NCBI RefSeq assembly: GCF_000739635.1
Contig: NZ_BATQ01000007.1
Span: forward strand, 36,428-100,427
Length of the DNA: 64,000 nt
DNA from: Verrucomicrobium sp. BvORR034
GTDB taxonomy: Bacteria; Verrucomicrobiota; Verrucomicrobiia; Verrucomicrobiales; Verrucomicrobiaceae
Direction: 5' to 3'
Position numbers and translations under genes: made by a program. This document shows, in pieces, positions 27,791 through 35,772 of the stretch (positions are counted from its first letter, which is position 1; the number at the start of each line of letters is the position of its first letter). Under the pieces are notes generated by a model that saw only the letters and a program-made list of their open reading frames with translations, did not search any database and had not been told where the DNA came from.

Positions 27791-28714
27791 ATGATTCAGA
27801 AATTCGACAAACTCGCCATGGCGCTTCCTGTACCTGAAGCCCCCGATGCCAATGCCGCCGCCGCCGTCCAGGAGCTCCTGGGAGGGAAGTTCGGGGAGAT
27901 GTCCACCCTGATGAACTACACCTTTCAGTCGTTCAACTTCCGGGGACGTCAGAAGATCCGTCCCTTCTACGATCTCATCTCCAACATCGCTGCGGAGGAG
28001 TACAGCCACATCGAGCTGGTATCTGCGACGATCAACCTCCTGCTCACCGGCACCACCGCGCGCGCCGACCGCAACAAGACACCAGAGACGGCGAACAAGC
28101 TGGACCCTTCCCCGCTGGCCCAGGCGATGGGAGCACGGAACTCGTATCACTTTCTCTCCTCGGGTCAGACGGCCCTGCCTATGGACTCCATGGGGCAGCC
28201 GTGGACCGGCGCCAATGTGACGGCGACCGGCAACCTCAAGATGGACCTCCTGCATAACTTCTTCCTGGAATGCGGAGCGCGCGCCGGGAAGATCCGGGTG
28301 TATGAAATGGTGAGCAATCCCACCGCGCGCGCCATGGTGGGATTCCTGCTCGTGCGAGGTGGCGTGCACATCGTCGCGTATGCCCGTGCGCTGGAGAAGC
28401 TGACCGGGGCGAACGTGGGCGCGCTCCTGCCCATCCCAGACGTGTGCAACAAGAAGTTCCCTGAGGCCATGGTGCATGAGGCCAAAGGCATCCACCGGAT
28501 CATGTATCGCTGGAGTCCTGAGGACTATCGTGAACTGGACAAGATCTGGAATGGCCCACACCCCGAGGATGGCCAGGAGTTGATCGTGCAAGATGGGATG
28601 CCAGAAGGCGCGCCCTGGCCGGAGCTCGAGGAGGAGCCCCAACTCGGCGCCCCGGGTGCAGATGACATCGATCCCGAAATGCTCGACTGGTACGGCAAGA
28701 TGCTGGACAAGTAG
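27791..28714 (+). CDS. Manganese catalase
   Basis: A 307-residue dimanganese catalase, which converts hydrogen peroxide to water and oxygen. The metal-ligand pattern of the family is visible: Glu36 in GGKFGEMSTLMNYTFQS, the E-x-x-H motif at Glu70/His73 (AAEEYSHIELV), Glu near residue 157 (FLECGARAGKIRVYEM) and His near 190 (GGVHIVAYA). The long C-terminal extension with LELA-type and acidic segments is normal for the group. ATG at 27791 is chosen because family similarity begins with MIQKFDKL. It diverges from the mobile replication cassette and is followed by a DUF2892 membrane protein gene. Confidence 0.95.
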   Translation: MIQKFDKLAMALPVPEAPDANAAAAVQELLGGKFGEMSTLMNYTFQSFNFRGRQKIRPFYDLISNIAAEEYSHIELVSATINLLLTGTTARADRNKTPETANKLDPSPLAQAMGARNSYHFLSSGQTALPMDSMGQPWTGANVTATGNLKMDLLHNFFLECGARAGKIRVYEMVSNPTARAMVGFLLVRGGVHIVAYARALEKLTGANVGALLPIPDVCNKKFPEAMVHEAKGIHRIMYRWSPEDYRELDKIWNGPHPEDGQELIVQDGMPEGAPWPELEEEPQLGAPGADDIDPEMLDWYGKMLDK

Positions 28715-28863
28715 GCCAGGCCGGAATGCAAGAAGGGGACAACGATAGGTTATAGGGGCGAACCCAGCCCCGCCGCCGTGCTGTGCTGCGCTGTGTGGGG
28801 AAAGTTGGATCAAGCTTGCACTATTTTGAGGCTGACGCTCCGCCCGGCCCGATCCTGCCATGT

Positions 28864-29169
28864 ATGTCCCTCACTTACCAACCCTTTGCAGAAGTGCCAG
28901 AAGTCGTTGAACTTGGAAAACAGCTCGACAAAAACGTAGGCGTTGGCGAACGCTGGTTGACGTTGGCCCTGTCCGGCGCGCTCTTTACGGCGGGATTGCG
29001 TTCCCGGGGGCTTGCTGCCGTGGCCCTGCACGCGGGCGCCCTGGCTCTCAGTGCACGGAGTGTGACGGCCCATTGTCCGCTTTATTACCGTATGGGCATC
29101 AACACCAACCGGCCCGGCGCAGCGACCCCGGAGCATGAGGAAACAACGGAAGCCGGGTCGCAAGATTGA
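28864..29169 (+). CDS. DUF2892 family inner-membrane protein
   Basis: A 101-residue protein matching the DUF2892 (YgaP C-terminal-like) pattern: the NVGVGERWLTLALSGALF start, a second hydrophobic helix (GLAAVALHAGALALS) and the conserved motif HCPLYYRMGIN near the end. Two membrane helices are expected. DUF2892 domains often accompany rhodanese domains or ArsR-type regulators; an ArsR-type gene lies 685 bp downstream on the opposite strand. Function is unknown. The in-frame region upstream of this ATG has no family similarity. Confidence 0.85.
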   Translation: MSLTYQPFAEVPEVVELGKQLDKNVGVGERWLTLALSGALFTAGLRSRGLAAVALHAGALALSARSVTAHCPLYYRMGINTNRPGAATPEHEETTEAGSQD

Positions 29170-29853
29170 AGGCGCGCCCATTTTCTTGCGGGAGCGCCTC
29201 AGTCGTGGCTGCGTTCGTAAGAACGCGGTCCGGCTGCGCGGAACCCAGCGTGCTCTTTTGACGCTACAGGGTCGTGCCACGCTCCGCACTCTCACGAGTG
29301 CAGCCACGAGCTACTCGCGGGGAGCGCCTCAGTTGTGGCTGCGTTCGTAAGAACGTGGTCAGGCCGTGCGGAACCCAGCACGCTCTTTTGACGCAACAGG
29401 ATCGTGCCAGCCACCGCACTCTCACGAGTGCAGCCACGAGCTACGAGCTACTCGCGGGAAGCTCCTCAGTCGTGGCTGCGTTCGTAAGAACGCGGTCCGG
29501 CTGCGCGGAACCCAGCGTGCTCTTTTGACGCAACAGGGTCGTGCCAACCACCGCACTCTCACGAGTGCAGCCACGAGCTACAAGCTACTCGCGGGAAGCT
29601 CCTCAGTCGTGGCTGCGTTTGTAAAAACGCGGTCAGGCCCCAAGTCACCCACCACGCTCTTTTGACGCTACAGGGTCGCGCCACCCACCGCACTCTCACG
29701 AGTGCAGCCACGAGTTACGAGCTACGACTTACTCGCGGGCAGGCCCCCTGCCTTCCCTTAACCCTTCGTGCCTTCGTGTGAGAACATCAGATTCCCAGCA
29801 CGCAAGGCTTCCGTACTTCCTCACTTTTCACTCTCAACTTTTCACTTTGCCCA
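29170..29853. repeat. Intergenic spacer dominated by a tandem structured repeat
   Basis: No supported gene. Four tandem units fill 29190-29740 (separate entry). The remaining 110 bp up to the ArsR-type gene are of mixed composition and contain nothing I recognise. Confidence 0.8.
29190..29740. repeat. Tandem array of four REPIN-like units with GNRA-loop hairpins
   Basis: Units start near 29191, 29321, 29457 and 29594 (period 130-137 bp). Each has a left hairpin GCGTTC-GTAA-GAACGC (29211-29226, 29341-29356, 29478-29493) and a right hairpin in the opposite sense, GCACTC-TCAC-GAGTGC (29286-29301, 29416-29431, 29553-29568, 29690-29705). Unit 4 has GCGTTT-GTAA-AAACGC (29615-29630), a paired change that keeps the stem. 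Read on the appropriate strand, both loops are GTRA, i.e. GNRA tetraloops. The words CGTGGCTGCG and GTGGCTGCAC show the two halves are inverted relatives. Confidence 0.9.
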
Positions 29854-30204
29854 TCAGCTACCCGTCCCCGTACAGGGCTGGCTCTGCTGCTTGTAGGCCC
29901 CCAGAATGGCTGCAATGAGCGGGCCAAAGCGTTCCTTCAGCTCCAGAATGCGGCTGGTGTTGTGCATCTCCACGCCCTTGCGCTCACTGCGGATGAGCCC
30001 TGCCTCCCGCAGCACCTTGAAGTGTTGGGAGAGCGTGGACTTGGGCAACGTGCGATTGTCCACCACCAGGAAGTTTGAGCACGTCATCGGGCACTGGGAG
30101 CCCTGGATGTCGGCAAAGATCTGCACCCGCACCGGATCGGAGAAGGCATGAAGAATGCCTTCCACGGTGATGTCGTTGACGGATGGATGATGCAGCGGTC
30201 GCAT
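29854..30204 (-). CDS. ArsR-family-like winged-helix transcriptional regulator
   Basis: A 116-residue regulator. The pattern is ArsR-like: HAFSDPVRVQIFADI, then the recognition region LPKSTLSQHFKVLREAGLI and the wing RSERKGVEMHNTSR, ending with a short dimerisation helix. Two cysteines occur in SQCPMTCSNF and one in the C-terminal tail (QPCTGTG), so metal or thiol sensing is possible but not proven. ATG at 30204 is used; one at 30222 is an alternative. Further upstream the open frame is merely translated repeat DNA. Its target is not evident; the DUF2892 and catalase genes are the nearest candidates. Confidence 0.82.
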   Translation of the reverse strand: MRPLHHPSVNDITVEGILHAFSDPVRVQIFADIQGSQCPMTCSNFLVVDNRTLPKSTLSQHFKVLREAGLIRSERKGVEMHNTSRILELKERFGPLIAAILGAYKQQSQPCTGTGS

Positions 30205-30455
30205 GGGGTGTTTACATAGCATACGGTCGCCGGGCCCGCTACGCGGCAGACACAAGACGGGAAGACACAAGACGCAAGACCTGAACTGGCGCATGGGGGC
30301 ACGCCCAGCGGAGCGGTCCTACCAAAGGAGGTGGGGGTTCCCAGCCCCCAACCGGCTGCGGGAGCGGAGGGATACAACGTGTTGGGCGTTTTGGACACCA
30401 CGAGGTCTGCCACGTCAGGGGCCGCTCGCCCTACAGCGTGTCAGGAAGCGATGGT

Positions 30456-30627
30456 CCAAGGAGCGGCGGTTTGTGCTTCAAGCACAACCGCCGTGGGTGG
30501 CCGGAGAGATTGAGGCACCCCATTGCCCCTGAGGTCCCATACCTCAGGCGGCTTCGGGGTAGGGCCACACGCTGCGCTTCGCTCCTCCTCGGCGGTTGTG
30601 TTCAAGGCACAAACCGCCGCTCCTTGG
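30456..30627. repeat. MITE-like two-armed palindromic element, copy 3
   Basis: Same length and ends as the copy at 24244-24415 (CCAAGGAGC inverted ends plus self-pairing arms). The left flank is the same as in copy 2, but the right flank is different, showing the element also ends in a distinct context. Confidence 0.75.
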
Positions 30628-30668
30628 TCGTGGAGGGCTTGCTGGCGATATCGTGGTGCAACGGAACG

Positions 30669-30756
30669 GCGCTGGGACCCCCGCCTCCTTTATGTGAATC
30701 GCTCCTCTGATCGTGCCCTTCCCTGCGCCAGCTCAAGTCTGATGTCTGGAGTCTCC
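30669..30756 (-). repeat. 88-bp inverted repeat, left arm around the beta-propeller gene
   Basis: The reverse complement of this segment matches 31984-32071 with five mismatches over 88 bp by direct comparison. It contains a 3'-end AGAC module adjoining the stop codon of the minus-strand beta-propeller gene. Confidence 0.8.
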
Positions 30757-30757
30757 T

Positions 30758-31855
30758 TTAGACCCGATGCAGCTTGTACGGGTACACCTTGTTCGCATTC
30801 CACTGGCACACGTACAGATCCCCCTGGTCATCCGCACACACATCATGCCCGTGCTGGATGACGGCCTGTTCCTGCATCATCAGCAGCACCTGGCCGTTGT
30901 CGTCGAACTTGGGCGCGGTGCCGCCGGGGTTCGAGATCACACGGTTGTCCTTGTCCAGGATGGTGACAAAGCCGCGGTTCAGCTTGGGACGGTAGTCGTT
31001 GGGGATCATGCCAAAGCAGACCCCCGCCAGGAGATGCTCACCGCTGATGACCGGGCGGCTGATGAAGGCCCCCGGCAGATACACGGACCGGACAAACTTG
31101 CCATCCAGCGTGAACCACTGGAACTCATTGCGCATGCGCTCCGTGCACAGCAGCAGCGGCTCCGGTGTGCGGGTGTCGATTGCCACGCCATGCGCCTGCA
31201 GGAACTTCCCGGGGGCGAGATCGCTTTTGCCGCCAAACTTGTCCAGGAACTTGCCCGCGGCATCGAAGCGGAGGACAAACTGCGAGCCGTAGCCATCCGC
31301 CACGTAGATCGTCCCGTCCGGGCTGGCCGTGGCCTCCGTGGGCGCATACTTCTGGCCCACGGGGTAGGCCCCGCACTCTGCCGCCGTGGGCAGTTCCAGC
31401 AGGATCTTGCCCTCCAGATCCGCCTTCAGCACCCGCCCTTTGGTATCGGTGATCCAGAGCACCTCCTTGTCGCCCTCGCGCACCAGAGAGAGACCGTGTG
31501 CCCCGCCCAGGTTGAGCGTCCAGGTGCCCAGCAGAGCGCCCTTCTTGTCGTAGATCAGCATGTTGTTCTTCGCCTGATCCGTCAGCATGAAAAGGCGGCC
31601 ATCCCGCACCTGCACCATCTCGTGGCAGTTGTTCACCGGCACCTTCGTGGCATCCGCCTGGCTCCAGAGCTTGTCCACCCGGTAACGGTGCGTGCCGTGG
31701 CCGATGACGGCCCCGTGAAACTCCGGCGCCGTCTTGTCCGCTGCCTGCACATACGGGAACGGGAATGCCGTCAAGGCCGCGGCGGCGCTCGCGGTGGAGT
31801 GGGAGAGGAAACTACGACGAGTGAGAGGGCGGGCGGGGGACATGGGCATGGACAT
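30758..31855 (-). CDS. Tat-exported beta-propeller (NHL-repeat-like) protein
   Basis: A 365-residue protein with a twin-arginine signal (LTRRSFLSHS, residues 11-20, then AAAALTAFPFPYVQA). The mature part is built of repeated strands such as GLFMLTD-like, EVLWITDTKGRVLKADLEGK, GTIYVADGYGSQFVLRFDAAGKFL and GDLYVCQWNANKVYPYKL, the pattern of NHL-type or six-bladed propellers. Several His and Asp residues (HGTHRY, HEMVQV, AHGVAID, HGHDVC) recur at equivalent blade positions and could line an active or metal site, as in peptidyl-amidating lyase-like propellers. It has no neighbour on the same strand and is bracketed by near-identical inverted repeats, so it may be a movable single-gene unit. The substrate is unknown. 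Confidence 0.82.
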   Translation of the reverse strand: MSMPMSPARPLTRRSFLSHSTASAAAALTAFPFPYVQAADKTAPEFHGAVIGHGTHRYRVDKLWSQADATKVPVNNCHEMVQVRDGRLFMLTDQAKNNMLIYDKKGALLGTWTLNLGGAHGLSLVREGDKEVLWITDTKGRVLKADLEGKILLELPTAAECGAYPVGQKYAPTEATASPDGTIYVADGYGSQFVLRFDAAGKFLDKFGGKSDLAPGKFLQAHGVAIDTRTPEPLLLCTERMRNEFQWFTLDGKFVRSVYLPGAFISRPVISGEHLLAGVCFGMIPNDYRPKLNRGFVTILDKDNRVISNPGGTAPKFDDNGQVLLMMQEQAVIQHGHDVCADDQGDLYVCQWNANKVYPYKLHRV

Positions 31856-32379
31856 GCTGGTGCGGGAGAGAAAGAGGGAAGCGGTGCGACGGGCCGGTCT
31901 TGCAGATGAAGGCGCGTAGAGTCAGATCCCACCACAGGGATGCGAAGATCCGACCGCTGCGCGGAGACAGGAGCCGCTGCGCGGGAGACGCCAGACAGAA
32001 GACTTGAGCTGGCGCATGGAAGGGCACGATCAGAGGAGCGATTCGCATAAAGGAGGCGGGGGTCCCAGCGCCGCTCCTTGGACCATCGCTTCCTGACACA
32101 CTGTAGGGCAAGCGCTCCGCTTGCCACGCGCGGCCCCTGACGTGGCAGACCCCGTGGTGCCCCCCAAACGCCCAATACGCTGTATCTCTCCGCTCCCACG
32201 CGGGGCTGGGACCCCCGCCTCCTTTGGCCTGACCACTTCGCTGGGCGTGGCTCCTCATGCGCCAGCTCAAGTCTGGTGTCTGGTGTCTTCCAGTCTGGCG
32301 TCTCCCTCGCAGCGTGACAGGAAGTTCATGGGAGAAGCAGGCGGAAGCGCGCGTTTTGCTCCCCGATGCTTCTCGTTTC
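31856..32379. repeat. Intergenic spacer: repeat mosaic upstream of two divergent genes
   Basis: No supported gene. It contains a doubled CCGCTGCGCGG/AGAC module (31953-32019), the right arm of the 88-bp inverted pair (31984-32071), an inverted GGCAAGC palindrome (32107-32125), a G-rich hairpin module in inverted orientation (about 32190-32225) and an inverted 3'-end AGAC module (32255-32310). Promoters of the two divergent genes must lie within or beside this repeat DNA. Confidence 0.7.
31984..32071 (+). repeat. 88-bp inverted repeat, right arm around the beta-propeller gene
   Basis: Inverted partner of 30669-30756 (83 of 88 positions identical by eye). It begins with GGAGACGCCAGACAG and ends with GGGGTCCCAGCGC. 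Together the pair encloses the single beta-propeller gene. Confidence 0.8.
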
Positions 32380-33666
32380 ATGAAACTACCTTCCGCCACG
32401 CTCCGCCCCGGTCTGCTGGGGCTTCTCCTCGCGTCCTCCGTGCTTCTCAAGGCAGCAGAGCCCGCCCCTGCCCCCGGCCCCCTCGCCGCGGCACTCCAGC
32501 CGCTGGTGGACCGTCAGATCATTGCCGGGGCGGTCGCTCTGGTGGCAGACAAGGAGAAAGTGCTGGCTCTGGAGGCCGTGGGCCTGGCCAGCGTGAAGGA
32601 CAAGATCCCCATGCGGACGGACAACCTTTTTTGGATCGCCTCCATGTCCAAATCAGTGACCGGCGCTTCCCTCATGATGCTGGTGGATGAAGGGAAGCTC
32701 AGCCTCGATGATGCGGTGGAAAAGCACCTGCCTGAATTCAAAGGCCAGAAACTGGTCCCGGAAGAAGGCGGAGCCGAGCGGTCACCAGGGCATCCCATCA
32801 CCGTGCGGGAGGTGATGAGCCACACCAGCGGCCTCATCTCCGCAGGCGACAAGAGATTGAAGCAGAAGAACCTGCTCGCAGAGAATGTGGCGCAGTACGC
32901 CGCGGCTCCGTTGCTCCGCGAACCCGGCGCGAAATACCAGTACAACAACTCCGGCATCAACACCGGTGCCCGCGTCGTAGAGGTGCTGGCGGGACAGCCC
33001 TTTGCCGAATTCCAGAAGTCCCGCCTGTTCACCCCTCTGGGCATGAAGGACACCACCTACTGGCCCACAGAGGAACAAGGCAGCCGCCTGGCCAGGACCG
33101 TGAAACGCACAGACGACCAGAAGGGGCTGGAGGACATCCACCTCGACAAGACCCTGACTCCGGAGGGGATCGCGCGGCTCAGCAAAGGGGTGAAGGTGCC
33201 CCAGTTGATGCTCACGAACTTCGGGGTGGGCAAGATCTTCGAGTACCAGAACCAGTACGGCGAGCCTGCAGGGGGCCTGTTCTCCACCGCCGCTGACATG
33301 GGCACCTTCTGCCAGATGCTGCTCAACGGCGGCACCTGGAAAGGGACGCGTTACCTGTCAGAAAAAGCCGTGCACGAAATGGCCGCCTCCCAGACAGCCG
33401 GTGTTTCCGTGAACCCCTCAGAAACCTATGGCGTGGGCGTCTCCATCAAGATCAAAGAGGACGAAGGCCTGCCCGCAGGCAGCTACGGGCATCGCGGTGC
33501 CCGCAAGACCATGATGTGGATCGACCCTCAACATGATCTCGCGCTCGTGCTGCTGGTGCAACTCTGGGAACTCCGGCCGGAGGATCAGAAGGAGCTGTAC
33601 AGCACCTTCTTGAAGACGGCCGTGGAGAAGTACGGGAGCCCGCTGCGCGGGCAGACAAAAGAATAG
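32380..33666 (+). CDS. Exported serine beta-lactamase-like hydrolase (class C/esterase family)
   Basis: A 428-residue protein. A signal peptide (LLGLLLASSVLLKAAE) leads to a beta-lactamase/transpeptidase-fold domain. The catalytic S-x-x-K is SMSK near residue 90, the Y-x-N motif is YNN in KYQYNNSG, and the third motif is HRG (GHRGARKT) as in class C and EstB-like esterases. The surrounding VMSHTSGL segment is also typical. Members hydrolyse esters, D-amino-acid peptides or beta-lactams in the periplasm; true beta-lactamase activity is not assured. The final residues SPLRGQTKE are encoded by a CCCGCTGCGCGGG hairpin module. The frame upstream of ATG 32380 is translated repeat DNA. Confidence 0.92.
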   Translation: MKLPSATLRPGLLGLLLASSVLLKAAEPAPAPGPLAAALQPLVDRQIIAGAVALVADKEKVLALEAVGLASVKDKIPMRTDNLFWIASMSKSVTGASLMMLVDEGKLSLDDAVEKHLPEFKGQKLVPEEGGAERSPGHPITVREVMSHTSGLISAGDKRLKQKNLLAENVAQYAAAPLLREPGAKYQYNNSGINTGARVVEVLAGQPFAEFQKSRLFTPLGMKDTTYWPTEEQGSRLARTVKRTDDQKGLEDIHLDKTLTPEGIARLSKGVKVPQLMLTNFGVGKIFEYQNQYGEPAGGLFSTAADMGTFCQMLLNGGTWKGTRYLSEKAVHEMAASQTAGVSVNPSETYGVGVSIKIKEDEGLPAGSYGHRGARKTMMWIDPQHDLALVLLVQLWELRPEDQKELYSTFLKTAVEKYGSPLRGQTKE

Positions 33667-34251
33667 AAGACGTCAGACACCAGACTTGAGCTGACGCCTG
33701 GAAGGACGCCCCCAACGAAGCGGTCAGGCCAAAGGAGGCGGGGGTTCCCAGCCCCGCGTGGGAGCGGAGGGATGAAACACATCAGGCATTTGACCGTGAT
33801 GGGGTCTGCGGCGTCAGGGGACGCTCGAGGCAAGCGGGGCGCTTGTCCTACAGTGAGTCAGGGGCGGGGCAAAGGAGTCACAGTCCCGCCACCCAGGCCC
33901 TTCAAAGGCAGTCCCGCATGCGGGACTGCCACTACTTTGCGCAGCCGCCTCGGGCGTAGTCCGACGGTCCCCGTCGGCTTGGCAGCGGAGGGAAAACGCA
34001 TGGCTACCCTCACCGGCGATTCGCCGCGATAGACTCAGTCCACCCGTGCAGCTAGCGCCCCTTCATGGCCTCCGCCCCCTCAGGCCCGAATCGCTCCGCT
34101 GCTCGTGCCCTCCCCGGCACCAGCTCAAGTCTTCTGTCTGCCCGCGCAGCAGGCCGCTGACCATTTTTATCCAAGGGTTCCGAAGATTGTGTCGGAATCG
34201 CCAAAATCAGTTTTCTTTCCCCGGTCGAAATGCAATTTATCCGCTCTTAAT
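33667..34251. repeat. Intergenic spacer: most complete composite of repeat modules
   Basis: No supported gene. Modules follow in one orientation: 3'-end AGAC module (33638-33702, starting inside the upstream gene), G-rich hairpin (33738-33757), a linker with GTCTGCGGCGTCAGGGG, GGCAAGC palindrome (33829-33847), GTCCCGCATGCGGGAC palindrome (33911-33926), the hairpin CCGACGG-TCC-CCGTCGG (33961-33977), then an inverted AGAC module (34117-34150). The final 100 bp are AT-richer and probably hold the lpxD promoter. Confidence 0.78.
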
Positions 34252-35304
34252 ATGAACATCACTTTGCTTGAGCTCGCGGAGCTTTTGGGCGTTAACCCGC
34301 CTGCTGATGGCGCAAACTTGTCCATCACTGGCTTTGCCTCGCTGGGAGACGCCCGTGCGGGGGAACTCACCTTTTTCTCAGATGCCCGCTATCGCCAGCA
34401 CCTGAACAGCACCAAGGCCAGCGTCGTGCTCGTCACGGCCGATTGCGAAAAGGTGCCAGACCATCTCACGCCGCTCGTCGTGCCGAATCCCCCCGCCGCC
34501 TTTGAGAAGGTGGTGCAAAAGTATGGGTTCCAGCCCACCCCGCCCGTGCCGGGCATTCACCCCAGTGCCGTGGTGGCAGAGCCGGATTTCGGCGGCAGCA
34601 CCGGCATCAGCATCGGCGCGCATGCAGTCGTCGAGGCTGGCGTCCGCCTGGGGAACAACGTCGTCATCGGCGCGGGCTGCTACGTCGGACACAATGTGCA
34701 GTTGGGCGAGGGCACCCGCCTTTATCCCAATGTGACCGTCCAGGAATCCTGCCAGATCGGCCGACGCGTCACGATCCACTCCAACACCGTCATCGGCGCG
34801 GATGGCTTCGGCTATGAGTTCGTCAACGGCGAGCACCGGAAGGTCCGCCAGACCGGCATCGTCCAGATCGATGACGATGTGGAAATCGGTGCGGGCACGA
34901 CCATTGACCGCGCCCGCTTCGGCCGCACGTGGATCGGCCAGGGCACCAAGATCGACAACCAGGTGCAGGTGGCGCACAACGTCGTCGTCGGGAAGCATTG
35001 CGTCATCGTCGCCTCCGTCGGCATCTGCGGCAGCGTCCAGATCGGCGATTACGTGGTGATCGGCGGGCAGGTGGGCATCATCGAGCACGTGAAGATCGGC
35101 TCAGGCGCCTCCATCGCCGCCCGCACCGTGGTCACCAAGGATCTGCCCCCCGGCCGCGCCGCCTACATGGGCTTCCCCGCGGCCCCGGCCAAGGAAGAGC
35201 GCCGCCGTATGGCCGCCGCCCGGAAACTTCCCGAGCTGGTGGAGACCGTGCGTGAGTTGCAGAAGAAGGTCGAAGTGCTGCAACCCGCTTCGACCGAGCC
35301 CTGA
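34252..35304 (+). CDS. lpxD: UDP-3-O-acylglucosamine N-acyltransferase
   Basis: A 350-residue LpxD of typical length. The N-terminal uridine-binding domain (LLELAELLGV ... GELTFFSDARYRQHL) is followed by a left-handed beta-helix of hexapeptide repeats (GIHPSAVV, GVRLGNNVVIGAGCYVG, TVIGADGFGY, TIDRARFGRTWIG, VQVAHNVVVGKHCVI). The catalytic His is the one in QVAHNVVVG. A C-terminal helical stretch (PELVETVRELQKKVEVL) forms the usual coiled coil. It adds the N-linked acyl chain in lipid A synthesis, showing the host makes an LPS-type outer membrane. No other lpx gene is adjacent, so it is not in the common fabZ-lpxA cluster. ATG 34252 begins the family domain; upstream frame is repeat DNA. Confidence 0.96.
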   Translation: MNITLLELAELLGVNPPADGANLSITGFASLGDARAGELTFFSDARYRQHLNSTKASVVLVTADCEKVPDHLTPLVVPNPPAAFEKVVQKYGFQPTPPVPGIHPSAVVAEPDFGGSTGISIGAHAVVEAGVRLGNNVVIGAGCYVGHNVQLGEGTRLYPNVTVQESCQIGRRVTIHSNTVIGADGFGYEFVNGEHRKVRQTGIVQIDDDVEIGAGTTIDRARFGRTWIGQGTKIDNQVQVAHNVVVGKHCVIVASVGICGSVQIGDYVVIGGQVGIIEHVKIGSGASIAARTVVTKDLPPGRAAYMGFPAAPAKEERRRMAAARKLPELVETVRELQKKVEVLQPASTEP

Positions 35305-35772
35305 CCGACCCGCGAAGCGGGAGACGCCAGACGAGAAGACACCAGACGCCAGACATGAGCTGGCGCATGGGGAGCCATGCCCAGCGAAGCAGTCAGGCCG
35401 AAGGAGGAGGGGGTTCCCAGCCCCGCTCAGTCGCGCGACCCACGTCCTCCAAAAGCCGAGCCAAGCTTCGAGACTCCGCTGAGTAGCCTTCTCGGACTGC
35501 TTTGCTCCGCCCCCGACGCTGTAGGGCAAGCGCCCCGCCTGCCACGCGCCACCCCTGGCGCCGCAGATCTCACCCCGTTCTACCACCGCCAACGCTGCCT
35601 CCCTCTGCTCCCAAAGCCGGTTGGGACAACCGGACTACGCCCGCCCCGCCCCTCGCCCCCAACCCCTGCGCCAGCTCATGTCTTCTGTCTTTCGTCTTCC
35701 AGTCTTCTGTCTCCCTGCCCTGCCCGCTTCGCGGGCCTTGACTTCGCACCATCCTGTTTTCCGGTGGAGGGC
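35305..35772. repeat. Intergenic spacer: repeat modules in two orientations
   Basis: No supported gene. It starts 4 bp after the lpxD stop with hairpin CCCGC-GAA-GCGGG and a long AGAC tract (35309-35370), then a G-rich hairpin module (about 35400-35425), an inverted imperfect GGCAAGC palindrome (35525-35543), an inverted CCGGTT-GGGAC-AACCGG hairpin (35617-35633) and an inverted AGAC module (35667-35720) just before the sigma-factor gene. Confidence 0.75.

Larger units (their letters stand above)
30205..30757. repeat. Intergenic spacer: repeat mosaic between convergent or tandem minus genes
   Basis: No supported gene. It holds a 3'-end AGAC module (30233-30298), a G-rich hairpin module (about 30325-30365), a degenerate GGCAAGC module (about 30420-30445), the third two-armed MITE-like element (30456-30627) and an 88-bp segment (30669-30756) that is the inverted, nearly identical partner of 31984-32071 on the other side of the next gene. 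Confidence 0.75.

Noticed and set aside
27740..28861. A 373-codon minus-strand open frame opposite the manganese catalase
   Set aside because: The catalase metal-ligand motifs are on the plus strand; the antisense frame has no recognised features.
29190..29740. Tandem repeat considered as a CRISPR array or an integron-like cassette array
   Set aside because: Unit length of about 130 bp with fully repeated content and no cassettes or integrase.
32257..32379. N-terminal extension of the beta-lactamase-like protein
   Set aside because: The extra 41 codons are the translated inverted AGAC repeat module; a clean signal peptide starts at ATG 32380.
34105..34251. N-terminal extension of LpxD
   Set aside because: These codons lie in repeat and promoter DNA; family similarity begins at 34252.
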